Shown piece by piece: positions 8,852 to 19,115 of a stretch of DNA of 64,000 nucleotides. The position numbers were made by a program, and so were the translations under genes. The DNA lies in contig NZ_FMYO01000001.1 in assembly GCF_900096895.1 (NCBI RefSeq), positions 186,001 through 250,000 of the forward strand. Reading direction: 5' to 3'. The stretch is from Acinetobacter kookii (lineage in GTDB: Bacteria; Pseudomonadota; Gammaproteobacteria; Pseudomonadales; Moraxellaceae). Every line of letters begins with the position of its first letter. The first letter of the stretch is position 1. The notes under the pieces were generated by a model. It saw nothing but the letters and a program-made list of their open reading frames with translations, searched no databases and was not told where the DNA came from.

Positions 8852-8952
8852 TAAAATTCTCCTTAAATATTTGTCTAAGTGCTGTAAAATCTTTATAGTA
8901 AACCGATCTTACATGAGTGTCGCCGAGTAAATCAAAAAGCTGGGCGATTTGT

Positions 8953-8958
8953 TATAAT
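8953..8958 (+). promoter_or_regulatory. likely -10 box of ppsA
   Basis: A perfect TATAAT lies 46 bases before the ppsA start in the short divergent ppsR/ppsA region. No good -35 hexamer is visible 17 bases upstream, which would fit an activated promoter. Confidence 0.4.
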
Positions 8959-9004
8959 TTCATGCCAAGATAGTGATTAATACTGCATAAGTGGAGTAAC
9001 AACT

Positions 9005-11383
9005 TTGGAAGCGCGCGTAATTGGTCTAGAAAAATTAGGGAAACACGACGTTGAACTCGTTGGTGGGAAAAACTCATCACTGGGTGAAATGATCAGCCAT
9101 TTGTCTAATGCTGGTGTATCAGTACCGGGTGGTTTTGCAACCACAGCTGCTGCGTATCGTGAATTCCTCGAGCAAAGTGGCCTAAACGCTAAAATCAACG
9201 CCGAGCTTGCAGCGCTTAATGTTGATGACGTAAAAGCTCTGGCAGAAACAGGCGCAAAAATCCGTCAATGGATTGTCGAAACTCCGCTTACAGCAGAACT
9301 CGAAAAGGAAATTCGCGAATCTTTCGCTGCTCTTTCAAACGGCAACCCTGACATCGCGGTTGCCGTTCGTTCATCTGCAACAGCAGAAGACTTACCAGAT
9401 GCATCATTTGCAGGACAACAAGAAACCTTCCTGAACATCCGTGGCATCGACAACGTTCTTGTCGCCATTAAGGAAGTATTTGCTTCACTTTATAACGACC
9501 GCGCAATTTCTTACCGTGTACACCAAAACTTTGCTCACGACATCGTAGCGTTGTCAGCTGGCGTGCAACGCATGGTCCGCTCTGAAACTGGTGCAGCTGG
9601 TGTAATGTTCACACTGGACACAGAATCTGGTTTCCGTGATGCAGTGTTTATTACCGCTTCTTATGGCTTGGGTGAAATGGTCGTTCAAGGTGCAGTTAAC
9701 CCTGACGAATTCTATATTTCCAAACCGCTTCTTAAAAACGGCAAACATTCTATCCTGCGCCGCAACCTGGGCTCTAAACACCAAAAAATGATTTATGGTG
9801 AAGAAGGTGCAGCAGGCAAATCTGTCGTTGTTGTCGATGTTGAAAAACAAGAGCGTCAACAATTTGCTTTAAATGATCATGAACTGCAAGAACTTGCAAA
9901 ACAGGCTTTGATCATTGAAGAACATTACGGTGCTCCAATGGACATCGAATGGGCCAAAGATGGTGATGACGGTCAGCTTTATATCGTTCAGGCACGTCCA
10001 GAAACCGTAAAAAGCCGTGAAAATGTCGGCACTATGGAACGCTACCTGTTAAAACAAAAAGGGACTGTAGTCTGTGAAGGCCGTTCAATCGGTCAACGTA
10101 TCGGTTCTGGTAAAGTCCGCATCGTCACTTCGATTAAAGAAATGGACAAAGTTCAAGACGGTGATGTGCTTGTATCTGACATGACTGACCCGGATTGGGA
10201 ACCAGTGATGAAACGTGCTGCTGCCATTGTCACTAACCGTGGTGGCCGTACCTGTCACGCTGCCATCATTGCACGTGAACTGGGTGTTCCAGCGATTGTA
10301 GGTTGTGGTAATGCAACTGAAGTCCTTACTGATGGTCAGGAAGTAACAGTTTCTTGTGCTGAAGGTGATACAGGCTTTATCTATGAAGGTGCTTTAGATT
10401 TCGAAGTTCAACGAAACTCTATCGAATCTATGCCTGCGCTTCCATTTAAAGTCATGATGAACGTGGGTAACCCTGACCGTGCATTTGACTTTGCGCAAAT
10501 TCCAAACGCAGGTATTGGTCTGGCACGTCTTGAATTCATCATCAACCGTATGATTGGCGTGCATCCTAAAGCATTGCTCAACATTGACAGCCTTCCACGC
10601 GAAACTCGCGCAGCTGTAATGGCACGTACTGCAGGTTACGCTTCTCCAATCGAGTTCTATGTCGAAAAACTGGTTGAAGGTATTTCTACCCTTGCTGCTG
10701 CATTCGCTGACAAACCAGTGATCGTGCGTATGTCTGACTTTAAGTCAAACGAATATGCCAACCTGATCGGTGGTAAGTTATATGAGCCGGAAGAAGAAAA
10801 CCCAATGCTTGGCTTCCGTGGTGCAAGCCGCTACGTTTCTGACAACTTCCGTGACTGCTTCGAGCTTGAATGCCGTGCGTTGAAAAAAGTTCGTGACGAA
10901 ATGGGCTTAACCAACATTCAAATCATGATTCCATTCGTACGTACAGTAAACGAAGCGAAACGTGTCATTGAATTATTGGCACTGAATGGTCTTAAACGCG
11001 GTGAAAATGGTCTGAAAGTGATCATGATGTGCGAGTTGCCAACCAACGCATTGTTAGCTGAACAGTTCCTTGAGCACTTCGATGGTTTCTCTATCGGTTC
11101 TAACGACTTAACTCAGTTAACGCTTGGTCTAGACCGTGACTCTGGTATCGTTTCACATCTATTTGATGAACGCGACCCAGCGGTTAAAGCCCTTCTTTCT
11201 ATGGCAATCCATGCATGCCGTAAAGCCGGCAAATATGTAGGTATTTGTGGTCAAGGCCCTTCTGACCACCCTGACCTGGCTAAATGGTTGATGGAACAAG
11301 GTATTGAGTCTGTTTCTTTAAACCCGGACTCTGTTTTAGACACTTGGTTCTTCCTTGCAGAAGAAAAAGCTCAACAAGCGTAA
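9005..11383 (+). CDS. ppsA: phosphoenolpyruvate synthase (pyruvate, water dikinase)
   Basis: It converts pyruvate and ATP to PEP, AMP and phosphate, the entry step of gluconeogenesis from lactate, alanine and similar carbon sources. The protein has 792 residues. An N-terminal ATP-grasp-like domain begins [12 protein letters not shown]. The swivelling phosphohistidine domain has the catalytic His in [14 protein letters not shown] at about residue 420. The C-terminal TIM barrel for PEP/pyruvate carries IGSNDLTQL and the Cys-containing CGQGPSDHP. The start is TTG at 9005, with GGAG 8 bases upstream and no nearby ATG in frame. Its regulator is the divergent ppsR. Confidence 0.97.
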   Translation: MEARVIGLEKLGKHDVELVGGKNSSLGEMISHLSNAGVSVPGGFATTAAAYREFLEQSGLNAKINAELAALNVDDVKALAETGAKIRQWIVETPLTAELEKEIRESFAALSNGNPDIAVAVRSSATAEDLPDASFAGQQETFLNIRGIDNVLVAIKEVFASLYNDRAISYRVHQNFAHDIVALSAGVQRMVRSETGAAGVMFTLDTESGFRDAVFITASYGLGEMVVQGAVNPDEFYISKPLLKNGKHSILRRNLGSKHQKMIYGEEGAAGKSVVVVDVEKQERQQFALNDHELQELAKQALIIEEHYGAPMDIEWAKDGDDGQLYIVQARPETVKSRENVGTMERYLLKQKGTVVCEGRSIGQRIGSGKVRIVTSIKEMDKVQDGDVLVSDMTDPDWEPVMKRAAAIVTNRGGRTCHAAIIARELGVPAIVGCGNATEVLTDGQEVTVSCAEGDTGFIYEGALDFEVQRNSIESMPALPFKVMMNVGNPDRAFDFAQIPNAGIGLARLEFIINRMIGVHPKALLNIDSLPRETRAAVMARTAGYASPIEFYVEKLVEGISTLAAAFADKPVIVRMSDFKSNEYANLIGGKLYEPEEENPMLGFRGASRYVSDNFRDCFELECRALKKVRDEMGLTNIQIMIPFVRTVNEAKRVIELLALNGLKRGENGLKVIMMCELPTNALLAEQFLEHFDGFSIGSNDLTQLTLGLDRDSGIVSHLFDERDPAVKALLSMAIHACRKAGKYVGICGQGPSDHPDLAKWLMEQGIESVSLNPDSVLDTWFFLAEEKAQQA

Positions 11384-11394
11384 TAAAACATGTT

Positions 11395-11424
11395 AAAAAA
11401 GACCCATTCGTGGGTCTTTTTTTT
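11395..11424 (+). terminator. terminator of ppsA
   Basis: AAAAAAGACCCA / TGGGTC with a TTCG tetraloop (11407-11410), followed by eight T. Confidence 0.95.
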
Positions 11425-11471
11425 CTTCTACGATTTTTATATTTTTAGATTTATTTTGAGAATTGAGTTTT

Positions 11472-12242
11472 ATGCAAATTTACTTGGCGAGAAATAATCA
11501 ACAAGCCGGTCCCTACACCTTAGAGCAGCTTAATCAAATGCTCGCTAGCCAACAAGTGCTGCTTACAGATTTGGCTTGGCATCAAGGCATGACCGAATGG
11601 AAGGCTTTAGGTGAATTAACCCAAGGTAAACTTGTATATACACCTGAAGGCTATACTGCACCTACGGCTTTTCCAGAACACAATCCTTCACAGAATGCAG
11701 CTATTCGTAAAGTTCAGGTGGGAAAAAAAGCCACTGCCCAACAGGAACTTGCTTCAATTTCAACCCGTATTTTGGCAAAAATTATTGACTTGCTACTCTG
11801 GCTACCTGCCGCCGCAATTCCGTCATTTTTCCTGAAACCGGAGCAATTTAACCAGTTGTCCGAGATCCAGCAAAAAATGCAGACGGCCGAGACTTCTACT
11901 CAAGCCATGCAATTACAACAGGAATTATTTACCCTTATTCCCCCTGAAGCCTGGCAGACCATGTTTATTTACCTCATCATCATGCTAGGTATACAGGCAT
12001 TCATGTTGGCAAAATCCGGGCAAAGCATCGGTAAAAAACTGACTAAAATTAAAATTGTAGATGCTGACAGTGGTGAAAAAGTCAGCCTGATGCGTGCTTT
12101 CACTTTACGCAGCTTTATTTTTATCGTATTAAATTTGCTCTTTATGCCATTTATTACAATTATTGATCATGTTTTTGCACTTGGCGAAAAGCGCCAAACC
12201 TTGCATGATAAATTAGCTAAAACCAAAGTGGTCAAACAGTAA
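11472..12242 (+). CDS. GYF_2 / RDD-family membrane protein
   Basis: A 256-residue fusion. Residues ~1-55 form a GYF_2 (DUF4339) domain with the GPYTLEQLNQML start and a D-L-A-W...W motif, which usually binds peptides. Residues ~95-250 form an RDD membrane domain, recognised by TRILAKIIDLLLWL, two further hydrophobic segments, and the closing RQTLHDKLAKTKVV. RDD proteins are three-helix inner-membrane proteins implicated in transport or membrane housekeeping, with no single known substrate. The ATG at 11472 is chosen over an upstream TTG (11463). Confidence 0.85.
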   Translation: MQIYLARNNQQAGPYTLEQLNQMLASQQVLLTDLAWHQGMTEWKALGELTQGKLVYTPEGYTAPTAFPEHNPSQNAAIRKVQVGKKATAQQELASISTRILAKIIDLLLWLPAAAIPSFFLKPEQFNQLSEIQQKMQTAETSTQAMQLQQELFTLIPPEAWQTMFIYLIIMLGIQAFMLAKSGQSIGKKLTKIKIVDADSGEKVSLMRAFTLRSFIFIVLNLLFMPFITIIDHVFALGEKRQTLHDKLAKTKVVKQ

Positions 12243-12253
12243 CCACTCAATTC

Positions 12254-12282
12254 AACAGGGATTGTTTTATATCCCTGTTTTT
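12254..12282 (+). terminator. terminator after the RDD gene
   Basis: A 9-bp stem AACAGGGAT / ATCCCTGTT followed by TTT. Confidence 0.7.
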
Positions 12283-12559
12283 CCCCATAATATTGATATT
12301 AAAATAAAATTCATATAATTAAAGTTCAATTCCGACTAAAAAAATCAGTTTTTATAACAGGTATTTAAAGCCACTTTACATATAGCTTAGTTTCTCGATA
12401 TAAGGCATAATGCCCTACAACGTAGCGGTGTCTCATGATTGGGAAGGATTTTCTATGTTTAGAATGTCTAAGCGAAAATAAAACATTTCCAATCATGCGA
12501 CACTTTAATCGCTATCCCATATTAAATTAGGGAATGGGACTCTTCACCGAGGTTGTAAA
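12283..12559. other. upstream region of cyoA
   Basis: A long leader region before the cytochrome oxidase operon. It contains a large imperfect inverted repeat (12428-12503, listed separately) and a smaller 6-bp hairpin TCCCAT / ATGGGA (12515-12520 and 12534-12539) just ahead of the cyoA ribosome-binding site (GAGG, 7 bases before the ATG). The promoter position is not clear by eye. Confidence 0.4.
12428..12503. repeat. large inverted repeat in the cyoA upstream region
   Basis: The left arm 12428-12445 (GTGTCTCATGATTGGGAA) pairs with the right arm 12486-12503 over 18 positions with one mismatch and one G-U. The ~40-base loop contains a further short TTTC / GAAA pairing. It is not followed by a T-run, so it does not resemble a simple terminator. 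It may be a leader RNA structure or a two-site operator of the cyo operon. Confidence 0.6.
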
Positions 12560-13630
12560 ATGAGACAAACAATTTTAGCTGTATTGTCTTTATCTGCGAT
12601 GGCTGCACTCTTGACTGGGTGTGGTGGTGATATGGTACTTCTGAACTCTAAAGGTCCAGTTGCTGAAGGTCAATCAAACCTCATGTTGACTGCGATTTAC
12701 TTAATGCTATTGGTGGTTATTCCATCAGCGATTATGGCATTATGGTTCGGATGGAAATATCGCGCGTCGAATAAAGATGCAGACTATAAACCTACATGGG
12801 CACACTCTACTGCAATTGAAATTGTAGTCTGGGGTATTCCTGTTATTATTATTGGTATTTTAGCTTGGTTAACTTGGTGGGGTTCCCACAAGTATGACCC
12901 ATACCGTCCGCTAGAATCAGATAAAGCACCTTTAAACGTTCAGGTTATTGCTGAACAATTTAAATGGATCTTTATCTATCCAGAACAAAACATTGCGACT
13001 GTTAACGAAATTCGTTTCCCAGAAAAAACTCCGGTTAGCCTGCGTTTAACTTCTAACTTCACAATGAACTCGTTCTTTATCCCTGCATTGTCTGGTCAGA
13101 TTTATGCTATGGCGGGTATGCAAACTCACCTGAACTTCTTGGCAAATGAAACCAGTCCTGCTGAAGGCTACCGCGGTTTCTCTTCTAACTATTCAGGTTA
13201 TGGTTTCTCGCAAATGCGTTTCCGTGCACACTCTGTGACTGATGCTCAGTTTGCTGAATGGGTGGCTGCAGTTAAAGCTGGTAATGGTAATACCATTAAT
13301 CCTCAAGCTGTTCAAAAAACAGTTTTAGACCAGGCTGAATTTGCAACCCTACGTGACGGTAACCGTTCTAAGTACCAAATCGAAGCAATCGTTGCGAATG
13401 CCCAAACTCCTGAAGAGAAGGCTGCTGCTGAAGCGTTGAAGCCTTATCCGACTAAGCCACATCCAGTGACTTATTATTCTTCAGTAGAACCTAAACTGTT
13501 CGAATCTGTGATTAACAAATACATGAGTAATTACCACGGTGCTGATCACTCGGCAACTGCTGGTCATGAAGCTGCTGCTTCTGAAGCTCATGCAAATGTT
13601 GAACATGCGACTGCTTCTGTAGAGGAATAA
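12560..13630 (+). CDS. cyoA: cytochrome bo3 ubiquinol oxidase subunit II
   Basis: Subunit II of the proton-pumping quinol oxidase in the inner membrane. The 356-residue protein has a lipoprotein signal peptide with lipobox LLTGC (Cys21), two transmembrane helices (about residues 44-65 and 90-108) and a periplasmic cupredoxin-fold domain. As expected of a quinol oxidase, the CuA ligands are not present. The C-terminal ~30 residues are Ala/Glu/His-rich and low in complexity. It is the first gene of cyoABCDE, with a strong RBS and only 3 bp before cyoB. Confidence 0.97.
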   Translation: MRQTILAVLSLSAMAALLTGCGGDMVLLNSKGPVAEGQSNLMLTAIYLMLLVVIPSAIMALWFGWKYRASNKDADYKPTWAHSTAIEIVVWGIPVIIIGILAWLTWWGSHKYDPYRPLESDKAPLNVQVIAEQFKWIFIYPEQNIATVNEIRFPEKTPVSLRLTSNFTMNSFFIPALSGQIYAMAGMQTHLNFLANETSPAEGYRGFSSNYSGYGFSQMRFRAHSVTDAQFAEWVAAVKAGNGNTINPQAVQKTVLDQAEFATLRDGNRSKYQIEAIVANAQTPEEKAAAEALKPYPTKPHPVTYYSSVEPKLFESVINKYMSNYHGADHSATAGHEAAASEAHANVEHATASVEE

Positions 13631-13633
13631 GAC

Positions 13634-15622
13634 ATGAGCTTCTTAGGTAAGTTAGGTCCGGATGCAATCCCTCACGATCCAATCGTGTTGGTGACAGTTG
13701 CCATGATGGTCCTAGGCGGTCTTGCAATGGTTGCAGGTATCACCTATTTCAAAAAATGGGGCTATTTGTGGAACGAATGGTTCACATCTGTAGACCATAA
13801 AAAAATTGGTATCATGTATATCCTAGTGTCTATTGTCATGCTTGTGCGTGGCTTTGCCGATGCGATCATGATGCGTCTTCAGCAGTTCCTTGCAAAAGGT
13901 GGTGGTGAAGGTTACTTGCACCCAGAACATTACGATCAGATCTTTACTGCGCATGGCGTAATCATGATCTTCTTCGTAGCGATGGGTCTTGTCGTTGGCT
14001 TAATGAACATTTCTGTACCACTTCAAATTGGTGCACGTGACGTTGCCTTCCCGTTATTAAACTCTTTAAGTTTCTGGCTGTTTGCCGGTGCTGCGGGTCT
14101 AATGATGGTATCTCTTGCTTTAGGTGAGTTCGCCGCAACAGGTTGGATGGCTTATCCTCCTCTTTCAGGTATCGAATATTCTCCTGGCGTAGGTGTAGAC
14201 TACTACATTTGGGCACTTCAGGTTTCAGGTCTGGGTACGCTTTTAACAGGTGTTAACTTCTTCGTTACCATCATTAAAATGCGTGCGCCTGGCATGACCC
14301 TTATGGATATGCCTATTTTCACCTGGACATCTTTGGTCACTGTTGTACTTATCATTGCGACTTTCCCAGTATTGACTGCGACTCTTGCAATGTTGACGCT
14401 TGACCGTTACTTCGACTTCCACTTCTTTACAAATGACTTGGGTGGTAGCCCAATGTTATATGTAAACTTGATCTGGACTTGGGGTCACCCGGAAGTATAC
14501 ATCCTGGTATTACCAGCTTTTGGTATTTACTCGGAAGTTACTGCCGTATTCTGCCGCAAAGCTTTGTTCGGTTACAAATCAATGGTGTACGCTACTGTAG
14601 CAATTGGTGTTTTATCACTTGTTGTTTGGGTTCACCACTTCTTTACCATGGGTGCAGGTGCCAACGTTAACGCGTTCTTCGGTATCATGACCATGATTAT
14701 TGCGATCCCGACTGGTGTGAAAATCTTCTCTTGGTTATTCACCATGTACAAGGGCCGCATTACCTATACAACCCCAATGCTTTGGACACTTGGCTTCCTT
14801 GTGACTTTCGGTATCGGTGGTTTGACAGGCGTATTAATGGCAGTTCCACCAGCGGACTTCCTGGTACACAACTCTTTATTCCTTATCGCTCACTTCCATA
14901 ACGTAATTATTGGTGGTGTAGTATTTGCGATGTTCGCAGGTATCATTTTCTACTGGCCTAAAATGTTTGGCTGGCAGTTAAATGAAGCTTGGGGTAAAGC
15001 AGCGTTCTGGTTCTGGTTCATCGGTTTCTATTTTGCGTTCATGCCACTTTATATCCTTGGTTTCATGGGTATGACTCGTCGTTTGAATACATTTGACAAC
15101 CCTGAATGGGATCCATATGTAAATATTGCTATGTTCGGTGCGGTTCTGATTGCACTTGGTATTGCATGTTTCGTTATGCAAATCGTGGTTGGTTTCTTGC
15201 AACGCGAGAAAAACATGGACGTTACTGGCGATATCTGGGATGGCCGTACGCTTGAATGGTCTACTTCATCTCCTGCTCCGTTCTATAACTTTGCTTATAT
15301 TCCAAAGATCAATGGTATTGATACTTTCTGGACTGACAAAGAAAACGGTATTGCATACGCTAAACCAACCAAGTATGAAGACATTCATATGCCAACCAAC
15401 CGTGCGGCTGGTTTTGTTATCGCAATGTTCATTACTACCATGGGCTTTGCTTTAATCTGGCACATCTGGTGGTTAGTAGCGATTACATTCGTTTCTGCGA
15501 TCATTAGCTTCATCGTGTCTTCTTTCACGAAGAAAGTGGACTACTATGTCCCTGCTGCTGAAGTTGAACGCATCGAAAACGAACGTTATGCACAACTTGA
15601 AAAACACTTGAAGAAGGACTAA
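13634..15622 (+). CDS. cyoB: cytochrome bo3 ubiquinol oxidase subunit I
   Basis: The catalytic subunit, carrying haem b, haem o3 and CuB, which reduces O2 to water while pumping protons. It has 662 residues with about 15 transmembrane helices. Visible family motifs are [10 protein letters not shown] (low-spin haem His), [17 protein letters not shown] (CuB His and the His-Tyr crosslink) with VWVHHFF (the CuB His-His pair), and [12 protein letters not shown] (haem ligands). The length and the N-terminal extra helix match the bo3 type. Confidence 0.98.
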   Translation: MSFLGKLGPDAIPHDPIVLVTVAMMVLGGLAMVAGITYFKKWGYLWNEWFTSVDHKKIGIMYILVSIVMLVRGFADAIMMRLQQFLAKGGGEGYLHPEHYDQIFTAHGVIMIFFVAMGLVVGLMNISVPLQIGARDVAFPLLNSLSFWLFAGAAGLMMVSLALGEFAATGWMAYPPLSGIEYSPGVGVDYYIWALQVSGLGTLLTGVNFFVTIIKMRAPGMTLMDMPIFTWTSLVTVVLIIATFPVLTATLAMLTLDRYFDFHFFTNDLGGSPMLYVNLIWTWGHPEVYILVLPAFGIYSEVTAVFCRKALFGYKSMVYATVAIGVLSLVVWVHHFFTMGAGANVNAFFGIMTMIIAIPTGVKIFSWLFTMYKGRITYTTPMLWTLGFLVTFGIGGLTGVLMAVPPADFLVHNSLFLIAHFHNVIIGGVVFAMFAGIIFYWPKMFGWQLNEAWGKAAFWFWFIGFYFAFMPLYILGFMGMTRRLNTFDNPEWDPYVNIAMFGAVLIALGIACFVMQIVVGFLQREKNMDVTGDIWDGRTLEWSTSSPAPFYNFAYIPKINGIDTFWTDKENGIAYAKPTKYEDIHMPTNRAAGFVIAMFITTMGFALIWHIWWLVAITFVSAIISFIVSSFTKKVDYYVPAAEVERIENERYAQLEKHLKKD

Positions 15623-15626
15623 GACT

Positions 15627-16247
15627 ATGGCTGAAGTACTTCATCACGATAACCACGGACACGATGAACATCATCATCACGATGATACTGACATCACGGT
15701 CTTTGGTTTCTGGTCTTACTTGATGAGTGACTTGATCCTATTCGGTACACTCTTCATCGCGTTTGCTGTATTAAGCAGTCACGTTCCAGTTGGTACTCCA
15801 AGTGCACGAGATCTTTTTGGTGAATCTCTCGGTTTCGTATTAACTGAAACATTCGCTCTCTTGATTTCGTCTGTAACGTTCGGCTTTGCTGTTCTTGCTG
15901 CCTACAAGAAAGACGTATCTAAAGTTCTGACTTGGCTTGCAATTACTTGGGTATTTGGTGCTGCCTTCATCGGCATGGAATTATATGAGTTCAATCATTT
16001 AGTTCATGCTGGTCACGGTCCTAGCACAAGTGCATTCTTATCTGCGTTCTTTACGCTGGTAGGTACACACGGTATTCACGTAACTTCTGGTTTGGTATGG
16101 ATGATCGTGTTAATGGTTCAAATCAAGAAATATGGTTTGACACTTCCAAACACTCGTCGTCTTGCATGCTTAAGCTTGTTCTGGCACTTCCTTGACATCG
16201 TTTGGATCTGTGTATTCAGCGTAGTTTACTTGATGGGAGTTCTCTAA
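15627..16247 (+). CDS. cyoC: cytochrome bo3 ubiquinol oxidase subunit III
   Basis: A 206-residue inner-membrane subunit with five predicted helices and a His-rich cytosolic N-terminus ([15 protein letters not shown]). It supports assembly and stability of subunit I. The motif [16 protein letters not shown] near the C-terminus is typical of haem-copper oxidase subunit III. Its stop overlaps the start of cyoD by one base. Confidence 0.97.
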   Translation: MAEVLHHDNHGHDEHHHHDDTDITVFGFWSYLMSDLILFGTLFIAFAVLSSHVPVGTPSARDLFGESLGFVLTETFALLISSVTFGFAVLAAYKKDVSKVLTWLAITWVFGAAFIGMELYEFNHLVHAGHGPSTSAFLSAFFTLVGTHGIHVTSGLVWMIVLMVQIKKYGLTLPNTRRLACLSLFWHFLDIVWICVFSVVYLMGVL

Positions 16248-16573
16248 TGAGTCACGATCACAATTCAGCTGGTGCAGCACACGGTAACGTTAAGCAATAT
16301 ACTGTTGGCTTTATCCTATCTATCATCCTGACCATCATTCCTTTCGGAATGGTGATGGCTGGTGGTTTTGGCCGCGGTATCTTGATTACCGTGATTGCGA
16401 TTACTGCAGTTGCTCAGATTCTTGTACAGTTAATTTATTTCCTGCACATGAACTCTTCTTCAGAGCAACGCTGGAACGTTATTGCATTCGTTTATACGAT
16501 TCTGACCATTGCCATCCTTCTGGTTGGTTCTGTATGGATCATGAACTACCTTCACTACAACATGATGATCTAA
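16247..16573 (+). CDS. cyoD: cytochrome bo3 ubiquinol oxidase subunit IV
   Basis: A 108-residue protein with three transmembrane helices and the conserved AQILVQLIYFLHMN segment of quinol oxidase subunit IV. It assists CuB binding and assembly of the complex. The ATG at 16247 ([12 protein letters not shown]) is chosen because it overlaps the cyoC stop as TAATG; a longer frame would run 15 codons into cyoC. Confidence 0.96.
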   Translation: MSHDHNSAGAAHGNVKQYTVGFILSIILTIIPFGMVMAGGFGRGILITVIAITAVAQILVQLIYFLHMNSSSEQRWNVIAFVYTILTIAILLVGSVWIMNYLHYNMMI

Positions 16574-16583
16574 ACTGGTTGTC

Positions 16584-17462
16584 ATGCTGAAAAAGTATTT
16601 ATTCCTGACTAAACCAGGAATTCTCTTTGGTAACTTCGTTACCACTTTGGGTGGCTACTTTGTAGCTGCCCAAGGTTCTGTAGATTTCCTTCTTCTTCTC
16701 ATTACCCTTCTCGGTACCACTTTAGTAGTGGCATCAGGTTGTGTGGTCAATAACGTCATTGACCAGGACATCGACCAAAAGATGCAACGTACGCAAAATC
16801 GTGCGATGGTAAAAAAATCAGTTTCCGTTCCTGTTGCCTTGGTTTATTCCCTGGTACTCGGAGTCACCGGTTTTAGCATCTTGTGGTTTTGGGTCAATGC
16901 GTACGCTTTTTTATTCGCTGTCATTGGTTTTGTCGTATACGTTGGTTTCTACAGCTTATGGACAAAACGGACAACCATTCACCAAACCATTGTCGGTAGT
17001 ATTTCTGGTGCAGCTCCCCCTGTAATTGGTTATACCGCTGTTGCAAACCAGTTTGACATGGGTGCCTTACTTATTTTTCTTGGGTATGCACTTTGGCAAA
17101 TGCCTCACTCTTGGGGAATTGCAGTTTACCGCTTTGAAGATTACAAAAATGCAGGGATTCCAATTTTACCTGTAGCACGTTCAATTCATCGTACCAAGAT
17201 CGAGTCGCTCATCTACGTTGTATTGTTCTGTATCACCATGAATGGATTATTTGTTTATGGTTATACAAATTGGATTTATGTGGTCGTACTGAACCTTTTG
17301 TGTCTGTACTGGGTGTATTTGAGTATTCAAGGCTTTAAAGCTGAAAATGATCAGTTATGGGCAAAGCAATATTTCATGTTCTCTGTCAAATTAATCACCG
17401 TCATCAGCCTGTTGTTTAGTTTCACTTCAACAGCACCACAATTACCCATCATATTTTTTTAA
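16584..17462 (+). CDS. cyoE: protohaem IX farnesyltransferase (haem O synthase)
   Basis: It converts haem B to haem O by adding a farnesyl group, supplying the cofactor for CyoB. It is a 292-residue UbiA-type prenyltransferase with about nine membrane helices. The Asp-rich motif NNVIDQDIDQKMQRTQNR is at about residues 55-73 (prenyl diphosphate and Mg binding), and WQMPHSWGIAVYR is the second conserved loop. It is the last gene of the cyo operon, and its stop codon overlaps the terminator stem. Confidence 0.97.
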   Translation: MLKKYLFLTKPGILFGNFVTTLGGYFVAAQGSVDFLLLLITLLGTTLVVASGCVVNNVIDQDIDQKMQRTQNRAMVKKSVSVPVALVYSLVLGVTGFSILWFWVNAYAFLFAVIGFVVYVGFYSLWTKRTTIHQTIVGSISGAAPPVIGYTAVANQFDMGALLIFLGYALWQMPHSWGIAVYRFEDYKNAGIPILPVARSIHRTKIESLIYVVLFCITMNGLFVYGYTNWIYVVVLNLLCLYWVYLSIQGFKAENDQLWAKQYFMFSVKLITVISLLFSFTSTAPQLPIIFF

Positions 17463-17490
17463 AAGATAGAGTCCTGCTCTATCTTTTAAT
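17461..17490 (+). terminator. terminator of the cyo operon
   Basis: An 11-bp stem AAAAGATAGAG / CTCTATCTTTT with a 5-base loop. It begins within the cyoE stop codon. Confidence 0.85.
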
Positions 17491-17775
17491 TAGATATTCC
17501 ATCCGCTTTTTCATTTTCCTTGTCATGCTTTGCTTACTTTCCTTATCTCCACAAACAAACTTTTAGTAAGTGAATACCTTTTAAGTATTCATGACGAGCA
17601 AAATCTAGCCCAGCACTATTTTCAGTATTTTTGCTTTTTGCTCTTCCCAAACCTTGTATTTAACCTGCAAAGGCTCTAAAATTCACGCTTCGCAATTTAT
17701 GCGACACAACTTTGGTTGTGACTCCTTGCCTCTGCTTTTATTGGCAGAGGCTGTATAAACCGTAAGGAGCTGACA
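17491..17775 (+). promoter_or_regulatory. rpsF upstream region with structured leader
   Basis: No gene lies here. There is a hairpin TGAATAC / GTATTCA (17571-17577 and 17585-17591). Immediately before rpsF there are two perfect hairpins, CACAAC / GTTGTG with a TTTG loop (17705-17720) and GCCTCTGC / GCAGAGGC (17728-17735 and 17744-17751). They end 13 bases before the AAGGAG of rpsF. The position fits an autoregulatory leader of the S6:S18 kind known in many bacteria, though I cannot align it to that motif here. Confidence 0.5.
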
Positions 17776-18162
17776 ATGCGTCACTACGAAATCGTACTTT
17801 TGGTACATCCAGACCAAAGCGATCAAGTTGTGGGTATGGTAGAACGTTACCTAACCCACATCAAAGAAGCTGAAGGTCAAATTCACCGTTTAGAAGATTG
17901 GGGCCGTCGTCAATTGGCTTACCCAATTAACAAAATTCACAAAGCTCACTACATTTTAATGAACGTTGAATGTGGTCAAGCTACGCTTAATGAATTAGAA
18001 GAATTGTTCCGTTATAACGACGCAATCCTTCGTAATGTTATTATTCGTCGTGAAAACGCAATCACTGAAGAGTCTTTACTTGCTAAGAGTGCTGAAGAAA
18101 AACGTGCGCGTAAAGCTCAACGTGAAGAAGCACAACAAGCTCAAGACTCTGCTGAAGCATAA
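17776..18162 (+). CDS. rpsF: 30S ribosomal protein S6
   Basis: A small-subunit protein that pairs with S18 on the platform. It has 128 residues, a standard N-terminal RRM-like fold ([18 protein letters not shown]), and an Ala/Glu/Lys/Gln-rich C-terminal tail. AAGGAG precedes the ATG. It is the first gene of rpsF-rpsR-rplI, with a structured leader upstream that may be the site of feedback control. Confidence 0.98.
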   Translation: MRHYEIVLLVHPDQSDQVVGMVERYLTHIKEAEGQIHRLEDWGRRQLAYPINKIHKAHYILMNVECGQATLNELEELFRYNDAILRNVIIRRENAITEESLLAKSAEEKRARKAQREEAQQAQDSAEA

Positions 18163-18173
18163 GGAGAACATCA

Positions 18174-18401
18174 ATGGCACGTTTTTACCGTCGTCGCAAG
18201 TTCTGCCGCTTTACAGCTGAGAACGTTACGTACATCGACTACAAAGATATCGATACTTTGAAACAGTACATCACTGAAAACGGCAAGATTGTTCCTAGCC
18301 GTATTACAGGTACTAAAGCTCGTTACCAACGTCAATTGGCGCTTGCTATCAAACAAGCTCGCTACTTAGCGTTGATCCCTTACACTGACAATCATAAGTG
18401 A
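18174..18401 (+). CDS. rpsR: 30S ribosomal protein S18
   Basis: 75 residues, highly basic, starting [18 protein letters not shown] as is typical, with the conserved [20 protein letters not shown] segment. It binds S6 and 16S rRNA. It follows rpsF after 11 bp. Confidence 0.98.
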   Translation: MARFYRRRKFCRFTAENVTYIDYKDIDTLKQYITENGKIVPSRITGTKARYQRQLALAIKQARYLALIPYTDNHK

Positions 18402-18410
18402 GGTTGAGCT

Positions 18411-18857
18411 GTGGATATTATCTTATTACAACGCATTAAAAACCTTGGTAAATTAGGCGATAAAGTATCAGTTAAAGCTGGTTACGGCCGTAACTTCCTT
18501 ATCCCTCAAGGTAAAGCAGTTGCAGCAACCGAAGCGAACACTGCTGCTTTTGAAGCTCGTCGTGCTGAACTTGAGAAAGCTGAAGCTGACGTTTTAGCTG
18601 CTGCTCAAGCACGTGCTGACCAATTGAACGAAGTGAATATCGTAATCACTGCGAAAGCTGGTGACGAAGGTAAACTATTCGGTTCTATCGGTACTCGTGA
18701 CATCGCTGACGCTTTAACCAATGCTGGTCTTACTGTTGACCGTGCAGAAGTTCGTTTACCAAATGGTGCGCTTCGTAACACTGGTGAATTCAACATCGCA
18801 ATCCAATTGCATCATGATGTTGTTGCTGAAGTTCTCGTTACTATCGTATCTGAGTAA
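18411..18857 (+). CDS. rplI: 50S ribosomal protein L9
   Basis: A 148-residue large-subunit protein with the two-domain L9 form: the N-terminal rRNA-binding domain contains [21 protein letters not shown], followed by a long connecting helix and a C-terminal domain. The start is GTG at 18411, ten bases after the rpsR stop, preceded by GAGGTTGAG. It is the last gene of the ribosomal operon. Confidence 0.98.
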   Translation: MDIILLQRIKNLGKLGDKVSVKAGYGRNFLIPQGKAVAATEANTAAFEARRAELEKAEADVLAAAQARADQLNEVNIVITAKAGDEGKLFGSIGTRDIADALTNAGLTVDRAEVRLPNGALRNTGEFNIAIQLHHDVVAEVLVTIVSE

Positions 18858-18869
18858 TTTTCTGCAAGA

Positions 18870-18900
18870 AAAAGAGCATGCTTTTGCATGCTCTTTTTTT
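18870..18900 (+). terminator. terminator of the rpsF-rpsR-rplI operon
   Basis: The stem AAAGAGCATGC / GCATGCTCTTT with a TTTT loop, followed by a T-run. Confidence 0.95.
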
Positions 18901-18906
18901 ATCTCT

Positions 18907-18974
18907 AAAAACAGTCAAAATAGTTGAATTAATGTATATAAACCTTGTTCAGTTCATTTATTTTGACTGTTTTT
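18907..18974. repeat. long perfect inverted repeat upstream of dnaB
   Basis: 16-bp perfect arms, AAAAACAGTCAAAATA at 18907-18922 and TATTTTGACTGTTTTT at 18959-18974. After a symmetric 2x2 internal loop the pairing extends with TGAA / TTCA (18925-18928 and 18953-18956). The hairpin sits just after the rplI terminator and about 140 bp before dnaB. The right arm ends in five T, so it could act as a second terminator, or it could be a small palindromic insertion. Confidence 0.7.
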
Positions 18975-19115
18975 AATGACTTAAATAAATGAAATTTTCG
19001 ATTCGCATTTTTTTTAAGAGCGCGTATCATCTGCTTATACGAAGATAATACCTTTTTTATTCTTCGGCACTTTTTTCAAATTACTCATTTATTGCATTTA
19101 AAATTAGGGTTTTAT

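Noticed and set aside
13512-13727. Minus-strand frames within the cyo operon
   Set aside because: They lie opposite highly conserved oxidase genes and follow from their codon use.
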